Source: Aeropyrum sp.
GTDB lineage: Archaea > Thermoproteota > Thermoprotei_A > Sulfolobales > Acidilobaceae
NCBI GenBank assembly: GCA_015523465.1
Contig: WAKF01000036.1
Location: 1 to 35,908 of the forward strand
DNA: 35,908 nucleotides
Reading direction: 5' to 3'
Position numbers and translations under genes: made by a program. The notes under the pieces were generated by a model. The model worked only from the letters and a program-made list of their open reading frames with translations, ran no database searches and was not told the DNA's origin. Position 1 is the first letter of the stretch; each line of letters begins with the position of its first letter. This document shows, one piece after another, positions 30,626 to 35,908 of this stretch.

Positions 30626-32044
30626 TTGGCGGAGGACAAGGTAAAGGTGTCTGAGGATAAGAGGCCCTTCAGCCTCATAACCGGCGTGGGAGAGATAGAC
30701 GATGTTAGAATGTATAGGGGGGGTAAGGTCCTAGACCTTGCAGCGAAGCTTATGGGCGTGGCTAGCAGGGACGTCTCTGAGATGTTCACCCCCGAGCTGG
30801 CTTTAGACGTCTTCTACGCCTTCTACCTCCCCATACCCAGCATTGACGAGGATAGGGTTAAACTGCTCGACGCCAACAGCCAGAGAGACCTTGTGAGGCT
30901 AGCCACAGTCTCCCAGCTACTCTCCAGCATGGGGCTATGGAGGGTTAAGCCCTTCACCTCAGGCGATAACGTGACTAGCGTGGTAGCGGCTGCGAGCTTC
31001 CTAGAGAAGCTTATGAGGAGTCTCGGGAGGCAAATGGCCGAGTCTCGGGGCAAGTCGAGGGGTGAGAAGAGCAGGGAGAAGAGTAGGGAGGGTGCTGGCG
31101 GTCAGAGGGGTGAGATGGAGGGTTCCCAGTCCCAGAGTGTAGACTTCGAGCAGATGATGAGGAATGCTGTTGAGAGGGCTCTGGAGGCTGCGGAGAGGGA
31201 TGCTAGGACTGCTAAGAGCATTAAACAGCTTCTCTCGGGCATGGGGGTTGGGAGCACTAGTACCCTAGCCTTCGACGAGTCTGCAGACGAGATACTGAGG
31301 CTTGCTAGGGAGACTGACGTGCAGAAGATACTCGAGAACGTTGAGGGGATAAAGCTTACTGCTTCGAAGTCTAGGAAGGAGACCCGGTACTCGAGGGGCT
31401 GGGTTAGGGGTTTGGAGTACGGTAGCGACCTTGAGAGGGTTCACTACTCGCAGCTAGTACTGCCAGACGAGTACTTCCTGGCTAGCTATGCGAATTCAAA
31501 GCTACTATTGTACGAGAAGGTCTTGAATAGCACTCGAGGCCCCATATACGTGCTCCTAGATAAGAGTGGTAGCATGGTGGGGGCTAAGATCGACTGGGCT
31601 CGGGCTGTGGCTGTAGCGTTGTTTAGGAAGAGCGTGGAGGAGAATAGAAGGTTCTACGCTAGGTTCTTCGACAGCATAGCCCACCAGCCTATATCGCTCA
31701 AGCCCAATACCAAGCCGCGAGACTTCCTAAGGCTTCTAGGCTACCTAGCTAGGGTCAAGGCTGGCGGGGGGACCGACATTAGCGGAGCTTTGAAGGCGGC
31801 TGTGGAGGATATACTTAGCACGCCTCGGGGGGAGGAGAGGGTTAGCGATATCATACTAATCACGGATGGCGAGGATAGGCTAAACCCAGAACAGCTAGAA
31901 GCCACTTTGAGGAGGGCCGAGGCTAGGCTACACTCTGTGGTGATCCAGGGTCACAACCCGTACCTGAAGAGGGTTAGCCACAGGTATATGTCTGTCAAGA
32001 AGCTTGAGTCCAAGGAGGCTCTTCGGGTAGTGGACTTCACCTAA
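30626..32044 (+). CDS. VWA-domain protein (ViaA/CoxE-like partner of MoxR)
   Basis: 472 residues. The N-terminal helical part (about 1-137) is followed by a low-complexity charged linker (138-171: Ser/Arg/Lys/Glu/Gly/Gln, repeats of SRGEKSREKSRE type), a helical middle, and a C-terminal von Willebrand A domain with intact MIDAS D312-x-S314-x-S316 (LLDKSGSMVGAK), a Thr in GGGTDISGAL and an Asp in ITDGEDRL. The TTG start at 30626 has GAGGGTG upstream. It is co-transcribed with MoxR. Known pairs use the VWA part to deliver substrate to the ATPase; the target is not visible here. Confidence 0.88.
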   Translation: MAEDKVKVSEDKRPFSLITGVGEIDDVRMYRGGKVLDLAAKLMGVASRDVSEMFTPELALDVFYAFYLPIPSIDEDRVKLLDANSQRDLVRLATVSQLLSSMGLWRVKPFTSGDNVTSVVAAASFLEKLMRSLGRQMAESRGKSRGEKSREKSREGAGGQRGEMEGSQSQSVDFEQMMRNAVERALEAAERDARTAKSIKQLLSGMGVGSTSTLAFDESADEILRLARETDVQKILENVEGIKLTASKSRKETRYSRGWVRGLEYGSDLERVHYSQLVLPDEYFLASYANSKLLLYEKVLNSTRGPIYVLLDKSGSMVGAKIDWARAVAVALFRKSVEENRRFYARFFDSIAHQPISLKPNTKPRDFLRLLGYLARVKAGGGTDISGALKAAVEDILSTPRGEERVSDIILITDGEDRLNPEQLEATLRRAEARLHSVVIQGHNPYLKRVSHRYMSVKKLESKEALRVVDFT

Positions 32045-32069
32045 AACCCCCAGGCTATATTATTCTAGT

Positions 32070-33509
32070 TTGGTGCGCTCGTTGGAGAGCGTGGTCTACA
32101 CGGGCATCTCGGTTCTAGATTATAATGGTGACGAGCTGGGCGACTCTGTCTATGTTGAGAAGGGGGTTATAGCTGGTGTAGGACCTGCATCGAGGTTTCT
32201 AGGTGTTAGGAGGGTTGAGGTTGACGGCTACATTATGCCTGGGCTTGTTGACGCTCACATGCACCTCGAGGGATTGGGCATGAAGGCCTATACTGTTGAC
32301 TTGAGGGGTTCTAGGAGCGCGAGGGAGGTTGCTAAGAGGCTTGCTGGAGCCCAGGGGCCTATAGCCCTGGGGAGGGGTTGGGACCAGGAATACTTCGAGG
32401 AGCCGGGTCTCCCTAGCAGGAAGCTCTTAGACGAGGCTCTGGGCGATAAGCCTGGGGTGGCTGTTAGGGTCTGTGGTCACATGGCTGTAGCCAACACTGC
32501 CGCCCTGAGCCTTGCTAGGCCTTGGGAAAGGTTTCCCGGGCTCGTTGACAGGGAGAGGGGAGTTCTTGTGGAGGACGCTGTATACTATACCCTCGAGAAG
32601 CTTAAGGCCTGGATGGACCCTATAGACCTCGTCTCTAGGGCTCTAGGGGAGCTTAGGTCCTACGGCGTTTATGGAGCCTCTAGCATGGCTTGCGGGGCTA
32701 GAGAGATTGAGGCCCTCGAGAAGCTAGAGGCTAAGGGGCCGCTGGGTGTTAGGGTTGCGTGCTACGCCTCCAGCGAGGACCTACTGGGCCTATCCGGGAG
32801 GGAGTGGAGGGTTGTTGGGCTCAAGCTATTCGCCGATGGCAGCCTCGGGGCTCGGACTGCCAGGCTTAGGGAAGACTACAGCGACTCCCCTGGCACGAGA
32901 GGCCTCCTACTGCTAGACTCGGAGAGAATAGCTGAGAGGGGAGAGAGGCTTCTAAGGGCCGGGTTTAGGCTGGCAGTCCACGCCATAGGTGACGAGGCGT
33001 TGGACAACGTCGTAGAGGCTTATAGGAGGCTTGGAGGTGGTGGGAGGCTCAGGGTTGAGCATGCAAGTGTAGCCTGGGATGAGCAGGTTGAAGCTCTAGC
33101 CGAGCTGGGGGTATGGGTTGTAGCGCAGCCTCACTTCAAGGTTAGCGACTGGTGGATAGAGAAGAGACTGGGAGGGCGGGCTAGGCTGGCATACAGGCTC
33201 CGCTCAATGAGGCTCGCTGGGGTTAGGCTAGCCTTCTCCACCGACGCACCCGTAGAGCCTCTAGACCCTGTGGAGACTCTGAGAGCCGCTGTAGGCCTCT
33301 GCAACGAGCCCGCCTGCAGGGCCGAAGAAAGCCTTAGGCCTAGAGAAGCCCTTGAAGCTTATACACTCAACGCAGCTTTGGCGTCTGGAGGTCCTGTTAG
33401 GGCTTTAGGTGCCATCGAGAAGGGTAGGCCCGCCTTTCTGGCGGTCTCTACCGAAGACCCTCGTGGCCTCAGTGGCCTGGAGAGGGCTAGGGTTAGGGGT
33501 TTAGTATAG
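32070..33509 (+). CDS. Amidohydrolase family protein (YtcJ/PF07969-like)
   Basis: Metal-dependent hydrolase with composite beta domain plus TIM barrel. First metal motif DAHMHLE (61-67); then LKLFADGSLG (Lys), LAVHAIGDEALD (His), LRVEHAS (His) and FSTDAPVEPLDPVETL (Asp). Relatives deacylate or deformylate aromatic amides, imides or hydantoin-like compounds; the substrate here is unknown. 479 aa is slightly short for the family (about 530) because loops are trimmed. The TTG at 32070 is the longest start, but TATATTATT (32056-32064) lies too close to it; TTG 32082 or GTG 32091 would fit a leaderless start better. Confidence 0.82.
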   Translation: MVRSLESVVYTGISVLDYNGDELGDSVYVEKGVIAGVGPASRFLGVRRVEVDGYIMPGLVDAHMHLEGLGMKAYTVDLRGSRSAREVAKRLAGAQGPIALGRGWDQEYFEEPGLPSRKLLDEALGDKPGVAVRVCGHMAVANTAALSLARPWERFPGLVDRERGVLVEDAVYYTLEKLKAWMDPIDLVSRALGELRSYGVYGASSMACGAREIEALEKLEAKGPLGVRVACYASSEDLLGLSGREWRVVGLKLFADGSLGARTARLREDYSDSPGTRGLLLLDSERIAERGERLLRAGFRLAVHAIGDEALDNVVEAYRRLGGGGRLRVEHASVAWDEQVEALAELGVWVVAQPHFKVSDWWIEKRLGGRARLAYRLRSMRLAGVRLAFSTDAPVEPLDPVETLRAAVGLCNEPACRAEESLRPREALEAYTLNAALASGGPVRALGAIEKGRPAFLAVSTEDPRGLSGLERARVRGLV

Positions 33510-33605
33510 TGTGAGAATCTGAATAATGTATCGCGCTCAGATGTATAGCGTATAAGGTTAAACCGGGCATATATTATACTGACTCGGTGGTTTTAAGGGG
33601 GAGGG

Positions 33606-34604
33606 GTGTATGCGTGTTTGAAGCCTGTTAGAGCTGAAGGCCTGACTAAGGTTTATGGGGAGTTTACGGCTGTGGATGGGGTGTCTCTCGAGATAGGGAG
33701 GGGTGAGGTTTACTCTCTGCTAGGACCTAACGGCGCTGGGAAGACGACTACGATAAAAATGTTGAGTACCCTTGCAAAGCCTACCCGGGGGGACGCTTTC
33801 ATAGAAGGTTACAGCGTTGTTAGGGAATCCCGGGAGGTTAGGAGGGTTATAGGCCTGGCTCCCCAGGACCTCACTGCAGACGATGAGATGACGGGGTGGG
33901 ATAATGTCTACCTCCAGGCCCGGCTCTACGGCTTGTCGCCCTGGGATGCACGTAGGAGGGCTCGGGAGGTCTTGGAAATGATGGACCTCTACCAGGTGGC
34001 TCATAGGAAGGTTGCCACCTATAGCGGGGGTATGAGGAAAAGGCTGGAGATAGCCATGAGCCTCGTGCACGAACCTACAGTCCTGTTCCTAGACGAGCCT
34101 ACCCTAGGTCTAGACGTGCAATCCCGGAGGAAGCTCTGGGGCTATATACAGGGGTTTAAGAGGAGTGGTATGACGATACTCCTCACAACCCACTACATGG
34201 AAGAGGCGGACTTCCTGAGCGATCGGGTGGGGATCATGCATAAGGGGAGGATAGTGGCTGAGGGGACGCCGGAAGAGCTTAAGTCTATGGTTAAGGGTGA
34301 GACCGCCTACATAGAGCCCCTAGACCCCCTAAACCTCGAGGAAGTCAAGAAGGCCCTCGAAGCCCGAGGGTTTAAGGTGTGGCTTGTAGGTCCTAGGGTT
34401 GCTGTGGAGATGGATAGCTCTGGGGAGGACCTACCCGAGGTGATGAAGGCTATAGAACCCTTCAAGCTCAAGTCAGTAACAGTATCCAAGCCTACCCTAG
34501 AAGAGGTTTTCGTAAGGCTAACGGGGCAAAAGCTCGACGAGTCCGAAGAGGAGCCCCTAGACTCCTTTGCTTTCAGAAGGATTGTTAGGGGGGTTAGGAG
34601 GTGA
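33606..34604 (+). CDS. ABC exporter ATP-binding protein (DrrA/CcmA-like)
   Basis: Cytoplasmic ATPase of an ABC-2 exporter. Walker A GPNGAGKTT (40-48), Q-loop APQDLT, signature YSGGMRKR (139-146), Walker B LFLDEPT (160-166), D-loop LGLD, and H-loop LLTTHYMEEADF. A C-terminal domain (about 240-332) typical of DrrA-type proteins follows. GGGGGAGGGG precedes the start; GTG 33606 is used, TTG 33618 is possible. The ATATTATAC box at about 33569-33580 is the likely TATA. The permease gene follows 6 bases downstream. Drug, lipid or protein substrates are all possible. Confidence 0.93.
   Translation: MYACLKPVRAEGLTKVYGEFTAVDGVSLEIGRGEVYSLLGPNGAGKTTTIKMLSTLAKPTRGDAFIEGYSVVRESREVRRVIGLAPQDLTADDEMTGWDNVYLQARLYGLSPWDARRRAREVLEMMDLYQVAHRKVATYSGGMRKRLEIAMSLVHEPTVLFLDEPTLGLDVQSRRKLWGYIQGFKRSGMTILLTTHYMEEADFLSDRVGIMHKGRIVAEGTPEELKSMVKGETAYIEPLDPLNLEEVKKALEARGFKVWLVGPRVAVEMDSSGEDLPEVMKAIEPFKLKSVTVSKPTLEEVFVRLTGQKLDESEEEPLDSFAFRRIVRGVRR
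34597..34604 (+). promoter_or_regulatory. Shine-Dalgarno GGAGGTGA fused to the ABC ATPase stop
   Basis: A perfect GGAGGTGA ends with the TGA stop of the ATPase and sits 6 bases before the permease ATG. Confidence 0.75.
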
Positions 34605-34610
34605 CTGGGG

Positions 34611-35489
34611 ATGGCTAAGGCTGAGGTCCTATCCAGGCTCTACTACGACGTTGACGTGCTAGTAGCCCTCACGTGGAGGGAGGTTTTGAAGTGGGTTAGG
34701 AGGAGGGCCGTGCTCCTAGTCAGCATATCAACGCCCGTATTCTGGATAGTCTTGTTCGGGAAGAGCTTCAACATAACCTCAATATTATCGCTTCCTGCCG
34801 AGGGCATTGAGCCGGGGCTCGCTGAGGCCATTAGGAGGGTTCTAGCTGCGAGGGTTGTAGAGCTATTCGGGACTATAGACTACTTCACCTACGTTGCGAC
34901 GGGGATGCTAGTGGTGTTCACCTTATTCCAGAGCATGTTCGGGGCTGTGGGTGTTGTGTTTGAGAGGAGGATAGGATACCTTACGAGGCTCCTAGCCTCT
35001 CCAGCACCCCGCTCAGTGATCTTCCTATCGAAGGTCCTAGGCACGCTATTCAGGGTGACAGTACTCTCAGCCCTCCTAGTAGCAGTAGCGTACTTATTCG
35101 GCCTCGAGGTAAAGGAGGGGCTGACGGTTTCAGACGTGATCCTGGCGTGGCTAGTCCTAATGGTGCTCGGGATGGGCCTCTCAAGCCTATTCACAGGAAT
35201 AGCATTTAACGTGAACCACCAGGAAGTCCTATTCGCCCTAGCTAACCTCATAAACCTCCCCCTAATGTTTAGCTCCAGCGCCCTCTTCCCCCGAGAGCAG
35301 ATGCCCGAGTGGCTTCAGGTCGTTGCCAGAGTCAACCCCCTAACCTATGCCGCCGACCTAGAGAGATACTTGATCATAGGACGCCCCGTAGAGGACCCAC
35401 TAGCCTACTGGGCCTACCTCCTAGCAGTGAGCATCACCCTCACGATCATCGGCTACATCCTAAGCCTCAGGGGCATGAGGGAGGTCTAA
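34611..35489 (+). CDS. ABC-2 type permease subunit
   Basis: 292 residues with six hydrophobic segments; the first follows the amphipathic helix WREVLKWVRRRAVLLVSISTPVFWIVLFG. The ABC-2 signature region is VLGMGLSSLFTGIAFNVNHQEVLFALANLINLPLMFSSSALFPREQMPEWLQVVARVNPLTYA. It forms the membrane pore for the preceding ATPase. The ATG at 34611 is supported by a perfect ribosome site. Its stop overlaps the last gene of the window by 4 bases tail to tail. Confidence 0.92.
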   Translation: MAKAEVLSRLYYDVDVLVALTWREVLKWVRRRAVLLVSISTPVFWIVLFGKSFNITSILSLPAEGIEPGLAEAIRRVLAARVVELFGTIDYFTYVATGMLVVFTLFQSMFGAVGVVFERRIGYLTRLLASPAPRSVIFLSKVLGTLFRVTVLSALLVAVAYLFGLEVKEGLTVSDVILAWLVLMVLGMGLSSLFTGIAFNVNHQEVLFALANLINLPLMFSSSALFPREQMPEWLQVVARVNPLTYAADLERYLIIGRPVEDPLAYWAYLLAVSITLTIIGYILSLRGMREV

Positions 35490-35908
35490 CGGCCCCCACG
35501 CTCCCTCGACTTAAGCTCAGCCAGCAAACCCAGCCTGGCAGACTCCACGATAGCCTCCTCAAGCAGGCTCAGGGCGTTCCGGTAGTGAGCCTCCCTAGCG
35601 GAGCCAGAGGACCTGGAAGCCAGGTATAGGCCATAGATCGCCCTTAGGAGGGGCGCTGTCACCCTAGCCCTCTCAACGATCCCAAGCCTCCTCCAAGCCA
35701 CAGTGCACTGCATCCTCATAAGTGTCCCCGCTATGATAAGGGCGGCGTCTATCTTAGAATCCCCTAGTAGCGGTACGGGATAACGCCCGTTACTACAGTC
35801 CACCGAGAACGCCCCTGAGGCTAGCACCTCGGCAGCTATAGCCAGAGCCTCAGCCCTACTCTCAACCCAGTACATCTCCTCTAATACCTTCAGGTCACCT
35901 ATAACCAC
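35486..35908 (-). CDS. Helical protein of unknown function, reaching the window edge
   Basis: 140 residues are visible, ending at 35486; a GTG is the last codon of the window, so this may be the true start or only an internal codon. The visible part is nearly all helical with many Ala, Leu, Glu and Arg (SRAEALAIAAEVLAS, RLGIVERARVTAPLLRAIYGLYLA, YRNALSLLEEAIVESARLGLLAELK). It has only two Cys and no motif I recognise. Its composition and frame fit a real archaeal gene. It overlaps the ABC permease stop by 4 bases. Confidence 0.6.
   Translation of the reverse strand: MVIGDLKVLEEMYWVESRAEALAIAAEVLASGAFSVDCSNGRYPVPLLGDSKIDAALIIAGTLMRMQCTVAWRRLGIVERARVTAPLLRAIYGLYLASRSSGSAREAHYRNALSLLEEAIVESARLGLLAELKSRERGGR

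Noticed and set aside
1-35908. CRISPR array or insertion sequence
   Set aside because: No regularly spaced repeats and no transposase or terminal inverted repeats were seen.

Overview
This window looks like a stretch of chromosome from a GC-rich hyperthermophilic crenarchaeon, most like the Desulfurococcales. The evidence is archaeal: a GINS23-MCM-Hel308 replication/repair cluster, an archaeal-type LeuRS, DUF371, a TFS-type zinc-ribbon protein, heavy AGG/AGA arginine and ATA isoleucine usage, many GTG and TTG starts, TATA boxes about 22-30 bases before starts, and GGTGA-type Shine-Dalgarno sites inside operons. I cannot name the species from sequence alone.

Layout. Positions 1-1015 are visibly AT-richer than the rest and hold one stand-alone PD-(D/E)XK nuclease gene that stops 2 bases short of the 3' end of a tRNA-Gly(TCC) gene (minus strand). 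This is the typical geometry of an integrated element next to a tRNA. From 1127 to 8589 lie an aminotransferase, an unknown protein, a C2H2 zinc-finger protein and a minus-strand metabolic run: a saccharopine-dehydrogenase-like protein, a small unknown, MmgE/PrpD, an FAH-family enzyme and a DUF2139-like protein. The only long gene-free stretch is 8590-9135. It contains a candidate promoter and a 95-base inverted-repeat-bounded leader directly in front of the saccharopine-dehydrogenase-like gene. From 9136 to 15109 lie hel308, mcm, gins23 and a beta-CASP-type metallo-beta-lactamase.

From 15302 to 20484 lie an EamA transporter, a TFIIB-type zinc-finger protein, an ion-transporter-superfamily permease, pcm, DUF371, a degenerate radical-SAM homologue and a one-ribbon TFS-like protein. 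Then come leuS, a TatD-like hydrolase divergent from an HtpX-like membrane protease, an SQR-DUF1641 operon with an AT-rich multi-element promoter, two membrane proteins, cytidine deaminase, a MoxR/VWA pair, an amidohydrolase and an ABC-2 exporter. The last gene runs to the right edge and may be incomplete.

How genes work together: GINS23 and MCM are parts of the replicative helicase and Hel308 acts at stalled forks. SQR and DUF1641 form a membrane sulfide-oxidation unit. MoxR/VWA form a RavA/ViaA-like chaperone pair. The ABC ATPase and permease form one exporter. The most unusual items are the radical-SAM homologue whose middle cluster cysteine is Phe at exact spacing, the structured-leader candidate at 8605-8737, the 10-bp inverted repeat in the TatD/HtpX divergent promoter, and the AT-rich island edge at tRNA-Gly.
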